The position numbers were made by a program, and so were the translations under genes. Positions 36,668 to 46,187 of a stretch of DNA of 64,000 nt are shown in pieces (positions within the stretch are counted from its first letter, which is position 1; every line of letters begins with the position of its first letter). The DNA is from Shewanella polaris. GTDB lineage: Bacteria; Pseudomonadota; Gammaproteobacteria; Enterobacterales; Shewanellaceae. The notes below the pieces were generated by a model. That model searched no databases. It saw nothing but the letters and a program-made list of their open reading frames with translations, and was not told where the DNA came from. Location: the NCBI RefSeq assembly GCF_006385555.1, contig NZ_CP041036.1, positions 2,232,001 through 2,296,000 of the forward strand. The letters run 5' to 3'.

Positions 36668-37178
36668 CTGTATCAAAACAAAATTGCCAGCCAATTTGAA
36701 GCAACAACCTAATCCAAAGCGCCTGCATGAGTGTTTATCTTTCATTCATTAAAGTAAATCCAGCCACCATTCAAGCTTCATCGGAACCCTTAATTTAGTC
36801 GACACGTTTGAAGAGTATTTAAAGGTCTGTGTGTCTCAGGCCCGCGAGGTTCTTTGTGTAATGGTCTAATGAATCTGATGGGAGTCTTATATCTACACAA
36901 TAAAGCTTCATCATTTCTGATAAAGCTTTATCGTTAAATTTTGAAAACAGATAGCTTGTTTTTATAAAGGGTACCCCTTGGGTTCAAAGTCCTCGTATTA
37001 AATATTAAATTAGTCTCGTATTTTCAATTAATTGCAGTAATTTCAAGAAGAAAAAACTGCAATGACTAACTGATATTGACTATATTTTCATATTGAGATA
37101 GATAACTTACTCCAAGAACACTTTTTAAACAAACAACGTAAACACGACAGCCAAACACCTCATAGAGAGGTAATAATG
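36668..37178. other. About 510 bases without a clear gene
   Basis: A short open stretch at about 36793-36868 (NLVDTFEEYLKVCVSQAREV) looks coding-like but lacks start and context, so it may be a remnant. Nothing else is recognisable. Confidence 0.35.
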
Positions 37179-37964
37179 TTATTCATCATTACGGCCATAA
37201 TGAGTTTGCAGACTTTGCTCATGTTCAATATTGAAAGGCACTGAGGAATCGTACGTGGGTGCATCTTTCACTTGCTGCTGTGTCATATCAACATAAATTT
37301 TAGAGGTAGGCCAACTCACCTCTTTAATCCATTTGGGCGCAATCAAAACCAGATGACCCAACCACCAATTACTGGTGTTGATAATCAAATAACGAATAGC
37401 CCAAGTGTCGATATCTATCAACATACCTTGCAAGTGACCCAATTCACCGTCTATGGCATCAAGGTGATAACCCGTCACTGCATCACTGCTACGTAGATGA
37501 TGATCATTATCCCGTGATAGTGCAGCTTCAACGTCTGCGGACATCTCTGGGTTATCTAAATTGTCTGGCTTTGGCGCGACACTATAATAGCCAGGAGCCA
37601 TCATGTTAGGACTAGGCTCTCTTCCCCAAATACCTGTGTTACCCCAGTAATGTGAGTAACCATAATATTCCATATGATCGACCTCATGCTGCCTAGAGAC
37701 TGGTTTCTCGCTATCGATGTCAGGGCTGTTTTTTACCTGCTCTCTTGAGATTGTAACAGTAAGCGTCTTATGTTCCTGATTAAACGCTTTAATTGATATG
37801 GGTGAAAGCAATATTTTTTTGCTTAATAACCAAGAACCCGTTTCTACCACCAAATATCGGATCACCCAATGTTTGTCATCAAAATAAAAATCTTTGGTCT
37901 GTCCAATATCGCCATCAGAGGCGTGAACGGTTAAATTTTGTAAATCAGTCAATGTATATAACAT
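37179..37964 (-). CDS. Protein with two PRC-barrel domains
   Basis: A 261-residue protein with two PRC-barrels, residues about 1-75 (LTVHASDGDIGQTKDFYFDDKHW, VIRYLVVETGSW) and 155-225 (IDGELGHLQGMLIDIDTW, AIRYLIINTSNWW). A linker rich in Tyr, Gly and Pro separates them. PRC-barrels form compact beta domains in RimM, photosynthetic reaction-centre H subunits and many stress-induced proteins, mostly as protein-protein modules. I start at ATG 37964 (MLYTLTDLQ) with GGAG upstream, rather than 37994. A 32-codon relic of a related gene lies at 49373-49471. Confidence 0.88.
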   Translation of the reverse strand: MLYTLTDLQNLTVHASDGDIGQTKDFYFDDKHWVIRYLVVETGSWLLSKKILLSPISIKAFNQEHKTLTVTISREQVKNSPDIDSEKPVSRQHEVDHMEYYGYSHYWGNTGIWGREPSPNMMAPGYYSVAPKPDNLDNPEMSADVEAALSRDNDHHLRSSDAVTGYHLDAIDGELGHLQGMLIDIDTWAIRYLIINTSNWWLGHLVLIAPKWIKEVSWPTSKIYVDMTQQQVKDAPTYDSSVPFNIEHEQSLQTHYGRNDE

Positions 37965-38136
37965 GCTGTATTTGCTCCAGATTAAAGATGGCAAACAATA
38001 AATAATTGCTTTGCTAATAGAGTGAATATCTTTAAGCTTGCACTAAATCCCCTATTCAATCTGTTCGGTGTCGCACCGAAGTAGCATGAATACTAGCCTA
38101 GTCTAGATCTATCTATAACTTTTAAGGTGAACTGGC

Positions 38137-38322
38137 ATGAATGAAATAGAAAAATTAGAGTTAGCGGCTTACCGCACCGATATCATCGAAGACGTCAACA
38201 ATTTGATTGAGAAATATCGCGCGATTTTTGGATGGGATGTGCCCGATATCGATGAAAACGTGGCAAACAGATTAATTTTGAATGAAGTTCGACAGGCGCT
38301 TGATGATATTCAAAATAAATAA
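38137..38322 (+). CDS. Small helical hypothetical protein
   Basis: A 61-residue acidic protein (MNEIEKLELAAYR, IIEDVNNLIEKYR, ANRLILNEVRQALDDIQNK), predicted fully helical, with AAGGTGAACTGGC before the ATG. The family is unknown. It lies divergent from the PRC-barrel gene and may share its stress regulation. Confidence 0.65.
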   Translation: MNEIEKLELAAYRTDIIEDVNNLIEKYRAIFGWDVPDIDENVANRLILNEVRQALDDIQNK

Positions 38323-38604
38323 ATTGCAAATATCTATCAAGGCGCTTCAACATGTGAGTTTAGGCCGAGGGAAAAATCTGATGTTAAGTGCACTTTGCAT
38401 CAGACTGCACATAAACTTAAAGCACATAAACTTAACTAACTCCGACGGCAAAGGACAAATACCTAGCAGCCACTAGAAAATCACTCCCAAAATCACTTTA
38501 CTGCTCTGCCTTTTTATGCCATTAAATCTTCATAACCAGCAACCTAATTTATTGATTTTCTTTATAAAAGTAATGACTGCCGGTTGTTATTTAGTCGATT
38601 TAAT

Positions 38605-38814
38605 ATGAGTAACACACAGCTATCAAAAGGCCTTATTTTACTATCTCCCCCCACTAAATATCCTGTCGATGTGCAATATATACAACACAACATGAAATAC
38701 CTTTTGAACGAAAAATTATGAGTTCCACTCGTCCCTGTGATTGCTAATGACGCTGAACACGGCACTAATTTTGCCGAAAATGGTGCTTTAAAACCTCATA
38801 AAATCAGTCCATAG
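38605..38814 (+). pseudogene. Short frame interrupted by one in-frame TGA
   Basis: ATG 38605 opens a frame MSNTQLSKGLILLSPPTKYP and so on. It is interrupted by TGA at 38719-38721 and continues in the same frame for 30 codons (VPLVPVIANDAEHGTNFAENGAL) to a TAG at 38812. Composition is coding-like on both sides. It may be a small gene with a nonsense mutation. No family recognised, and no selenocysteine signal is apparent. Confidence 0.3.
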
Positions 38815-38974
38815 AAGCAACAAGGCACTTTTAACCAACTCGATTCAAAAAATCTCTGTTATATTAATAAGAAGATCATCGTTACTTGAGCATTATGTCA
38901 TCATGAATAAAGCAATAACATAAGTAAGATCATAGCTAGTAGTGAGTGATTCACTTTATATAAAAAGGTTATCA

Positions 38975-39673
38975 ATGATTGACCCAAATGAGAACGTATT
39001 ACTTAAAGCATTACCAGAAGCGACAAAACAGCGTTTATTTCCGCAATTAAAGATAATAAAACTGCCCTTAGGTAAAGTTATTTATGAAGTTGGTCAAAAC
39101 CTTGAAAATGTCTATTTCCCCATTGACAGTATTGTCTCTTTACTGAACGTTCTCGAAGATGGGGCATCGGCAGAAATATCTGTTGTCGGCAATGAAGGTG
39201 TAGTGGGCATTGCCGTGTTTATGGGGGGAGAAAGCACTATAAATCGCGCCATAGTACAAAGCGCAGGCCGAGCCTATAAATTGTCTGCATCAGTATTGTT
39301 CGATGAATTTAATGACAATCAAATCCTTCGAGAACTGTTGTTACGTTACACTCAAGCACTGATGGCACAAATGGCGCAGACGGCAATATGTAACAGGCAC
39401 CATTCTATCGACCAGCAACTTTGTCGTTGGCTGCTGCTATCACTTGATAGACTGGCTAGCAACAATCTCACAATGACCCAAGAGTTGATCGCCAACATGT
39501 TAGGCGTCAGACGAGAAGGCGTAACTGAAGCCGCCGGTAAACTGCAAAAACTTGGGGTAATCAACTATAAGCGCGGTCAAATTACCGTGACCAACAGACA
39601 AAAACTCGAAACGCTGTGCTGTGAATGTTATGCCGTGGTAAAAATTGAAACCGATAGACTAGAAACCTATTAA
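38975..39673 (+). CDS. Crp/Fnr family regulator without Fe-S cysteines
   Basis: A 232-residue protein: a cyclic-nucleotide-like barrel (about 10-125: LGKVIYEVGQNLENVYFPIDSIVSLL, EISVVGNEGVVGI) and a C-terminal winged helix (LTMTQELIANMLGVRREGVTEAAGKLQKLGVI). The N-terminal cysteine set of Fnr is absent, so it does not sense oxygen by an Fe-S cluster. The ligand is unknown. Proteins of this subgroup are often near stress or PRC-barrel genes. I start at ATG 38975, with AAAGG upstream; the frame opens at a GTG 33 bases earlier. Confidence 0.87.
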   Translation: MIDPNENVLLKALPEATKQRLFPQLKIIKLPLGKVIYEVGQNLENVYFPIDSIVSLLNVLEDGASAEISVVGNEGVVGIAVFMGGESTINRAIVQSAGRAYKLSASVLFDEFNDNQILRELLLRYTQALMAQMAQTAICNRHHSIDQQLCRWLLLSLDRLASNNLTMTQELIANMLGVRREGVTEAAGKLQKLGVINYKRGQITVTNRQKLETLCCECYAVVKIETDRLETY

Positions 39674-40081
39674 CTAATCATCTATTAACTAAATTATCTA
39701 TGCCAAGCTACCCCTCATTGGTGGCTTGACATGGTATATTTAGCTATCTTGTCGTTTATAACAAATCATCCCAAACATTAAAAACAATAACGTCATGCCC
39801 TTTCTATATCCTCCCAAGCAAGATTAATCGGCTTCACAGCTAGACACTTAAGGTGCAATGAATTAATTTCATTCAAACTCAGCGCTGTGACACCATAGCA
39901 TTGTCAAACCATAGCATTTTCAAACCACAGCCACCTAACCCATCGATTTAGTTAAACTCTCGATAACTATGTCACTATCTTAGATAACTAAGCTCGTTCG
40001 CCATGTTATGCCATTGCCATATAGGGTTTTGCTTGTGAAATATTACTTTTATCAGCTTGCTAACCCCTAGCTGTGCAACCG
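39674..40081. other. About 400 bases without features
   Basis: AT-rich spacer between convergent genes. I see no ORF, no clear terminator and no repeat worth listing. A change toward higher GC begins at about 40080. Confidence 0.4.
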
Positions 40082-41464
40082 TTAAACGGGTGCAGCCATC
40101 GAAATGGTGCGAACCAGCTTCTTATTAACGAACTGCTGAATGCCCATTTCGCCGAGTTCGCGGCCATAACCGGAATCTTTGACGCCGCCGAACGGAAGCG
40201 CGGCATCTGTCCAATCAATATTGTTGATGAACATCATACCGGTATCAATCTGACTGGCGACGCGTTTGCCACGAGCGGCATCTTCGGTAAACACAGATCC
40301 ACCAAGTCCGAAGTCAGAATCGTTAGCAAGCGCTATGGCCGCGGCTTCGTCCTTGACCCGAAAAATCAACGCAACTGGGCCGAAGAACTCAGTGCGATAA
40401 GCAGGGTTGCCTGGCTCAATGTTGGTCAGTATCGTGGTCTGCATGAAAGAGCCCGGGCAGTCGATACGCTTGCCGCCCATTAACACCTTAGCACCATGGG
40501 CTACAGCATCATCGACCTGCTTCAAAATATTAACCAGAGCGGCTTCTTGCGACATCGGTCCCTTGGTCGTTGTTTCGTCCATCGGATCGCCAGGTTGCTG
40601 AAGTTCAAGCGCGGTTTGAAACTTTTCGATGAATTTGTCAGCAATCGAATCGAGCACAATAAAGCGTTTAGCAGCACAGCAGGTTTGTCCCTGATTGTAC
40701 ATACGGCCCCAAACAGCCCAAGGAATAGTGTTGTCGAGATCAGCGTCATCAAGCACGATAAAGGCATCACTGCCACCGAGCTCCATCGACGAGGGTTTGA
40801 GGTTTTGCCCTGCTCGGGCGGCAACGCTTCTGCCAGCGGCAAAACCACCTGTCAGTGCCACGCCCTTGACGCGCGGGTCGTCGATAATCTGGTTAGACTG
40901 TTGGTGCGAAACCATAAGATTTGTGTACAACCCCTCAGGTGCGCCCGCATCAATCAGCAACTGTTCAAAGGCGATAGCACATTGGGGCACATTGCTGGCA
41001 TGTTTCACCACTAAAACATTGCCCGCCATCAGTTGCGGGCCTGCGACACGAGCAAGTTGATAGAAGGGAAAGTTCCACGGCTCGACGCAAAAAATCACGC
41101 CTATCGGGCTGCTTTCCATATGGGCTTCGCCGTGTTCCGGGTCAAGTTTCTCTGGTGCTAAAAACGCTTCCGCGTGGTCTGCATAATAGCTGAGGATTTT
41201 GCCACTGAAATTTACTTCGCCACGGGCTTCATCAATTCGCTTCCCCATCTCCAGTGTCGCCAGCTTAGCAAAGTCATCAGTATGCGCATGCAGAAGTTCC
41301 GCAGCCTTGGCCATAATAGCAGCGCGTTGCTTATAGCTGGTGTTTTTCCATGTCTGGTAACAGGCATGCGCAGAGGCAAGCTTGATGTCAAGCTGTGCAT
41401 CACTGATTTCATCAAAGGTCTTCAAGATTGTTCCGTTGTTGGGATTAATGCTTTTGTAGGTCAT
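40082..41464 (-). CDS. NAD(P)-dependent succinate-semialdehyde dehydrogenase-type ALDH
   Basis: A 460-residue aldehyde dehydrogenase. EPWNFPFYQLARV binds the cofactor, FAAGRSVAARAGQNLKPSSMELGGSD carries the general-base Glu, and YNQGQTCCAAKRF the catalytic Cys pair; NNIDWTDAALPFGGVKDSGYGRELG is the usual ending. It is close to short SSADH enzymes (about 460 residues) that oxidise succinate semialdehyde and other small aldehydes. A conserved Glu-to-Gly style change gives ALTGGFAAG where most have FTGSEAAG. It is G+C-richer than its neighbours and sits 83 bases downstream of the Old Yellow Enzyme gene on the same strand, so it is probably co-transcribed and acquired with it. Confidence 0.9.
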   Translation of the reverse strand: MTYKSINPNNGTILKTFDEISDAQLDIKLASAHACYQTWKNTSYKQRAAIMAKAAELLHAHTDDFAKLATLEMGKRIDEARGEVNFSGKILSYYADHAEAFLAPEKLDPEHGEAHMESSPIGVIFCVEPWNFPFYQLARVAGPQLMAGNVLVVKHASNVPQCAIAFEQLLIDAGAPEGLYTNLMVSHQQSNQIIDDPRVKGVALTGGFAAGRSVAARAGQNLKPSSMELGGSDAFIVLDDADLDNTIPWAVWGRMYNQGQTCCAAKRFIVLDSIADKFIEKFQTALELQQPGDPMDETTTKGPMSQEAALVNILKQVDDAVAHGAKVLMGGKRIDCPGSFMQTTILTNIEPGNPAYRTEFFGPVALIFRVKDEAAAIALANDSDFGLGGSVFTEDAARGKRVASQIDTGMMFINNIDWTDAALPFGGVKDSGYGRELGEMGIQQFVNKKLVRTISMAAPV

Positions 41465-41547
41465 AGTGAGATCCTGTTTTAATTTGGTCTTATGAGTGCC
41501 GCAGGCTTCTGCTGAATTGTGCTATACCTCGGCGATGACTTTTGGCG

Positions 41548-42636
41548 CTAACGCTCTTGAGAAGTCGCGAGAGTTGGATAGTCGGTATAGCCCTTGGCGC
41601 CAGGTACGTAAAAAGTCGCTTCGTCTGGCGTGTTGAGCGTTGCATCTTGGCGCATCCGAGCGACGAGATCAGGGTTAGCCAAAAACGGTCGACCAAAGGC
41701 GACCAGATCGCCATGTTTATCGCGTAACGCCTGTTCAGCACTTTGATGATCTAACCCTCCAGACAGAATGAACAGACCATCGAAACCAGCGCGCAGCTTA
41801 AGCTTAAAGTCGGCGGGTACCGTTGGTGCCCCCATGGATGAATGATCAACCAAGTGGATGTAGAGAAGCCCCTGTGAGGAAAGTGCCTTAGTCAATGCCA
41901 GGTACTGCGTCTCTATGTCGGGGAATGCGCCGGTGCCATTGAACACACCGTAAGGAGAGAGCCGGATACCAACCCGATCGCTGCCGATGGCTGCCACTGT
42001 CGCACGCACAATCTCCAGCGCGAGTCGGTTGCGGCCTTCAATGCTGCCGCCGTAACCGTCAGTGCGCAGGTTGATAAGCGGATTCAAAAACTGCTCGATC
42101 AAGTAGCCGTTGGCGCCGTGTATTTCGACACCGTCGAAACCTGCCTCCAGCGCGAGCTTCGCTGACGTCACATACTCATTTATCACATGGACGATGTCAG
42201 CCTCGGTCATTTTACGGGGCGTACTGTGGGGCTGCATCCCTAGGGTGTCGGTATACATCTCGCCGGGGCATATCGCGGCATCTGGCCCGAGTATTTCGGC
42301 ACCTGTTGGCAAGTTGTCGACATGCGCGACTCGACCGCAGTGCATCAACTGTAAGAAGATTTTACCGCCTTTGGCGTGTACTGCTGATGTGCTTGCCTTC
42401 CATGCATTCATCTGCGTGCTATCGAAAAGACCGGGGATGCGTGGGTAGCCCAGTCCGTTGGGGCTGGGCGAAGTGCCCTCGGTAATAATCAGTCCAGCCG
42501 TCGCACGTTGGCCGTAGTACGTTGCCATCAGCGCGTTCGGCGTGTGCTCAGGCGTAGCCCGACTGCGTGTTAACGGCGCCATTACCATGCGATTGGATAG
42601 ATGCAGCGAGCGGTTAGAAAACGTTTCGAAAAGCAT
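41548..42636 (-). CDS. Alkene reductase, Old Yellow Enzyme family (NemA-like)
   Basis: A 362-residue FMN-dependent TIM barrel. MAPLTRSRA near the start, the substrate-binding HGANGYLIEQFLNP, the TDGYGGSIEGRNRLALEIV segment and the end FGRPFLANPDLVARM are clear OYE signatures. It reduces activated C=C bonds of enals, enones and nitro compounds with NAD(P)H. G+C is clearly higher than in core genes of the window. With the aldehyde dehydrogenase downstream it could deal with reactive unsaturated aldehydes. The ribosome-binding site AGGATATC precedes the ATG. Confidence 0.92.
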   Translation of the reverse strand: MLFETFSNRSLHLSNRMVMAPLTRSRATPEHTPNALMATYYGQRATAGLIITEGTSPSPNGLGYPRIPGLFDSTQMNAWKASTSAVHAKGGKIFLQLMHCGRVAHVDNLPTGAEILGPDAAICPGEMYTDTLGMQPHSTPRKMTEADIVHVINEYVTSAKLALEAGFDGVEIHGANGYLIEQFLNPLINLRTDGYGGSIEGRNRLALEIVRATVAAIGSDRVGIRLSPYGVFNGTGAFPDIETQYLALTKALSSQGLLYIHLVDHSSMGAPTVPADFKLKLRAGFDGLFILSGGLDHQSAEQALRDKHGDLVAFGRPFLANPDLVARMRQDATLNTPDEATFYVPGAKGYTDYPTLATSQER

Positions 42637-42993
42637 AAGCTAGATATCCTGTTATGTATGATGAGGATGAACTTTTCCTAGTCCGAGAAAAAGATCATTG
42701 CGACCAAGGTCAGAGAACTACAGCTTGCGCGCTGGCATTGGCCTGGTCTGTTCGATAGAACACATACCCACAAAAGCCCCCTGCAGATCCAATAGGATCA
42801 TTGGTTGGCAGAAAGTTCGCTAGCGAACAGATGAAATGTCGTCAATCGCATATTGTATGTGTGATGCTTACTTGTCAGACATGAGAAGAGCCAAGATGAT
42901 TTATGAAGGAGTTTCACTGAATGCTGCGACTTCTGTATTTGGATCTGGCTTGGCCTGCTTGTTCGCGCCCCTATCACTGAGCGGAGGAATACT
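42637..42993. other. Divergent promoter region between OYE and thioredoxin-like genes
   Basis: About 360 bases holding the promoters of the two divergent genes. I see no operator that stands out. GGAGG lies before the ATG at 42994. Confidence 0.4.
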
Positions 42994-43560
42994 ATGCTAA
43001 CCAGACCAACGATACCGATAACACTTTGGGGCTCAACATCCCGACGAGTCACTGAGCTGACCCTACTTGCCATACTAACCCTATGTGGGCCGTCTGCTAT
43101 CGCAGGCGATGGACCATGGCCGTCATTTACAGCGACGGCGCTTAGCGGCGAAAAAGTTGACAGTAACAAACTGATAGGTCAACCGACACTGCTCATACTT
43201 ACGCCGTCTCGCAATGCCGCAATATCCACTCGGGAGTGGGTTAACACATTGCGCTCAGAGATAGATCATAGTAAATATCGGGTTCGCGACGTACTGGCTG
43301 TCAATTTACCCTTCTTTATGTCGGAAGAAGATGCCATTGGCCGAGCCAAAGAACAAGTGCCGCAGCGCTATCACGATCAAACCTGGATTCTCAACTCACA
43401 GATCATGGAAAGCGCGTTGGGTGTGCCCTCCGATAGCGAAGAGGCGGTCATTGTTGTTTTGGATAAGAACGGTAATCTGATATCGCAGGTTCATGGTAAA
43501 GTCACGGCGGCGCGGATGAGTGAGATCACCAATGCCTTGCAGAGCCTGACTAGTGACTAA
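42994..43560 (+). CDS. Exported thioredoxin-fold protein, YtfJ-like
   Basis: A 188-residue protein with a signal peptide (basic start, hydrophobic LTLLAILTLCGPSAIAG, likely cleavage near residue 38). The mature part begins DGPWPSFTATALSGEKVDS and ends with EEAVIVVLDKNGNLISQVHG, the last strands of a thioredoxin-like fold as in E. coli YtfJ. No CxxC active site is present, so it is not a classical thiol oxidoreductase. It is rich in G+C like its divergent neighbour. Function is unknown. Confidence 0.75.
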   Translation: MLTRPTIPITLWGSTSRRVTELTLLAILTLCGPSAIAGDGPWPSFTATALSGEKVDSNKLIGQPTLLILTPSRNAAISTREWVNTLRSEIDHSKYRVRDVLAVNLPFFMSEEDAIGRAKEQVPQRYHDQTWILNSQIMESALGVPSDSEEAVIVVLDKNGNLISQVHGKVTAARMSEITNALQSLTSD

Positions 43561-43781
43561 CCGCCTCCGTCGCCGTCCATTATCACTGTAATATCGCTTT
43601 GCTAATATCATATTGGTCGGGCTTTTATGTATCGTTATCGAGTTTTGAAAGAATGTTTTGCGATTGCGGATAGCAAAATTATATGAGTTATAGTGAACGA
43701 TGAGATTGTAAATAGAGTGCGTTGGATGTACACCCAGGAAAAGCTAGCGAATTGGTCAACAAAAAAATGAATGTTGTATGT

Positions 43782-44054
43782 TAGGGTCTGTTGATCTTTG
43801 CTGGTTAAATTTTGTTCGAGATAAAAGCGTTTTAATCGAGGCGAGTGGATTGCTGCCTAGCAATCTAAGCACTACTCGCTTAATAAAGATTTTCTCAACA
43901 AAGAGTAAAATGTTTTTAGCCGAACCCTTCGGGCAGCGTTTGTTGGTCATTTTTACTGCGTTATCGACTTTTTATGTAGAATAAAAAGTCTCTGCCTTGT
44001 ACAAATGAGCAACAATTCGCTGCAAAACCAACCTTGAAAGATCAACAGCCCCTA
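43782..44054. mobile_element. Non-autonomous IS5-like element (MITE)
   Basis: A 273-base element. The ends GGTCTGTTGATC and (reverse complement) GGGCTGTTGATC are matching terminal inverted repeats, extending inward to CTTT. It is flanked by TTAG on the left and CTAG on the right, fitting the YTAR target of IS5-type elements with one difference. No intact transposase frame exists inside. The interior (GTTCGAGATAAAAGCG, GAACCCTTCGGGCAGCG) resembles small repeats I recall from Shewanella and related genomes. Confidence 0.7.
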
Positions 44055-44077
44055 GTATCCGTCTAATTTGCATAAAA

Positions 44078-45430
44078 CTAATCTTTCCCAACTAATGCGC
44101 TCAATGCAAACTGACCGTCCAACGATTCACGCACCTTGGACAGTCGCATTTCAAGCCGCACGCGATCATGACTGGATTCAAAGCCGCGAGCGGTCAACTC
44201 TGCAATCAACTGCAGCTGTTTGTCGAGTGCTCTAAAGCGGCTCGGGCAGATCGTTAGACTTCCGATAGTCTCGATGGCACCAAGCATGCGTACCAGTATC
44301 GCAAAATTCTTTTCGGCGCTACTTCGAATCTGGTCGAAAGCATCGGCCAATAGACTATCAAAGCTCGGAACCATCGCCACCATTCGCAGAGTTTCTCCCT
44401 CATAATGGTACAATGGCGGAAATTGCCGACTGGCCAATCGAGCCATAATCGAGGTGAGATAATCCACGCACATCACTGCCGTTGAAGTGTCGTTAACCCC
44501 GGGGGACAGCGCTTTTATAGCCATATCCACAATCTGTCGAATACCGAAAGTAGGATCCTGATCCACTGTGCGATGGCGACCAATACTGTAAGCTGCATTC
44601 AAAGCATCTATGAGTTTCTGCTCTGGCGGGTAAGTAAGAGCTAGCGACACCAGAGCCGTATCTTGGACAATGAACGAGCCGATCCCTTGCTCCATACGCA
44701 CTATGGTTCTGTTGTCACTCGCCAAGCAAATTAATGTATTGTTGTTCACGCCTAAAATGTAGCCACTGCGAGCTGCCGGTACGGGATACCAGACCCGCTC
44801 ATCCAGAGACTTGAGTATCGGGTGTCGCATTTCATCTTCATCAAGTTCCTCATCCGGTTTTATCGGCAGTAACCTATCTATGGCAGCATTGGTTTCCTGA
44901 GCGACCGAAGCGATGATACTTGATGCCTGGATTGACAAGGCAATATGATGAATAAAATAGATAAGAACCCCCACACCACCAAGCGACATCACTAAGGCAA
45001 AAAACACCGCCAGACTGGGCACAAATTCATCAACACCACCACTACCACGAATGGTGCGTAATACTATAAGACAATAAGCGAAAATGCTCGCAAAAACCCC
45101 CAGTGTTGCTTGCGTGACACTGTTACGCATGAAGTTCCTCAAAATGCGAGAGGTGTACTGGCCCGACGCAAGCACTAGGGCCAGCAGTGTCATGGAGAAA
45201 GTGATCCCCATTACAGTCATCATCGAACCAGCCAAGGTGGACAACATCTGGCGAGCGCCTTCTGCACCGACCCCAAACAGCCGTGGCCACTGAATTAGCC
45301 ATTGGTTTAAACCGGCAGACTCCACTTCGACCAACACAACCGCTAAGGTCATACTGACAGCAACCATCAGTGAAGGCATAAACCAAAAGCTCGATCGCAG
45401 TTTCCCCCAAAACTGTCTTAACTTAATCAT
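44078..45430 (-). CDS. DUF2254 family membrane protein
   Basis: A 450-residue protein with about four N-terminal membrane segments (about 13-35, 55-85, 100-125, 130-160) followed by a soluble C-terminal part of 280 residues. GVNDTSTAVMCVDYL and FGIRQIVDMAIKALSPGVNDT are the DUF2254 signatures. Function is unknown. I start at ATG 45430 (MIKLRQFWGK) with GGGAG upstream, rather than at 45460. It lies 51 bases beyond the GlsB gene on the same strand, in a run of stress-type genes. Confidence 0.88.
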   Translation of the reverse strand: MIKLRQFWGKLRSSFWFMPSLMVAVSMTLAVVLVEVESAGLNQWLIQWPRLFGVGAEGARQMLSTLAGSMMTVMGITFSMTLLALVLASGQYTSRILRNFMRNSVTQATLGVFASIFAYCLIVLRTIRGSGGVDEFVPSLAVFFALVMSLGGVGVLIYFIHHIALSIQASSIIASVAQETNAAIDRLLPIKPDEELDEDEMRHPILKSLDERVWYPVPAARSGYILGVNNNTLICLASDNRTIVRMEQGIGSFIVQDTALVSLALTYPPEQKLIDALNAAYSIGRHRTVDQDPTFGIRQIVDMAIKALSPGVNDTSTAVMCVDYLTSIMARLASRQFPPLYHYEGETLRMVAMVPSFDSLLADAFDQIRSSAEKNFAILVRMLGAIETIGSLTICPSRFRALDKQLQLIAELTARGFESSHDRVRLEMRLSKVRESLDGQFALSALVGKD

Positions 45431-45480
45431 GTGGCCACTCCCAATTTGAATTTTCAACATGTATCGTTGTGTTTAAGGAA

Positions 45481-45735
45481 CTAGGCTTTCTTCTTAACCA
45501 AACTAATTATAAATAGCAAAATAACAGCGCCTATTGTAGCCATAATGATAGAGCCTATTAAACCGCCTGTTGTTATGCCGAGTAAGCTGAATATAAAACC
45601 ACCTACCACAGCACCAACAACTCCTACAATAATATTGCCTATGACACCAAATCCTCTTCCCTTTATTATGTTGCCTGCAAGCCAGCCGGCCAAGGCGCCA
45701 ATTACCAAAAATATGAGTAAGCTAATAATGTCCAT
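45481..45735 (-). CDS. GlsB/YeaQ/YmgE family stress membrane protein
   Basis: An 84-residue protein with three membrane segments and many glycines: LIFLVIGALAGWLAGNIIKGRGFG, then GNIIVGVVGAVVGGFIFSLLG, then a final segment ending in a Lys-rich tail. This is the transglycosylase-associated (GlsB/YeaQ) family, commonly induced by general stress. The biochemical role is unknown. Confidence 0.93.
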   Translation of the reverse strand: MDIISLLIFLVIGALAGWLAGNIIKGRGFGVIGNIIVGVVGAVVGGFIFSLLGITTGGLIGSIIMATIGAVILLFIISLVKKKA

Positions 45736-45790
45736 GTTGCACTCCAGTACTAATTTATAGTGCGCCTATTTGGCGCAATGATCATGCTGT

Positions 45791-46078
45791 TTATTTGAAT
45801 TTAGAGGTGGCCGACTTCAGCGAATTGCCAAGCGAATTCCACGCACTATCCATACCGGCCTTAAGCTCCTCCCATGCATCGTCACTGGATGCCTTAAGTT
45901 CGACAAGTTTGCTATTGGCCGATTTTTGCATCGTTCGCAGTTCCTCGATTTGTTTGTAGTACTCAATTTGTGCATCGGCCTCCGCGTTATCAGCTTTTGC
46001 TTTGAGCTTATCGATCTCTGCGCTCCACTGGTCTAATTGTGCCTGTAGTTTTTTTTGGTAAGCTTCTTTCTTGTTCAT
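45791..46078 (-). CDS. Small coiled-coil stress-type protein (paralogue of 4580-4867)
   Basis: A 95-residue charged coiled-coil protein (KKLQAQLDQWSAEIDKLKAK) ending DSAWNSLGNSLKSATSKFK. About 68 percent of positions equal the product of 4580-4867, with identical length and no gaps. It lies just upstream of the GlsB gene on the same strand, so it may be co-expressed with it. The unknown function is probably tied to envelope or osmotic stress, judged only from neighbours. Confidence 0.88.
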   Translation of the reverse strand: MNKKEAYQKKLQAQLDQWSAEIDKLKAKADNAEADAQIEYYKQIEELRTMQKSANSKLVELKASSDDAWEELKAGMDSAWNSLGNSLKSATSKFK

Positions 46079-46187
46079 GGTTAAACTCCTTTGTCGTTGT
46101 AAGACCTATTAGGGCCAATGTTGATGTTATGGCACTTTTAATGTCGCTCATCCCTTCTGGATAGCGCTAAGATCAATCAAGAGATGA

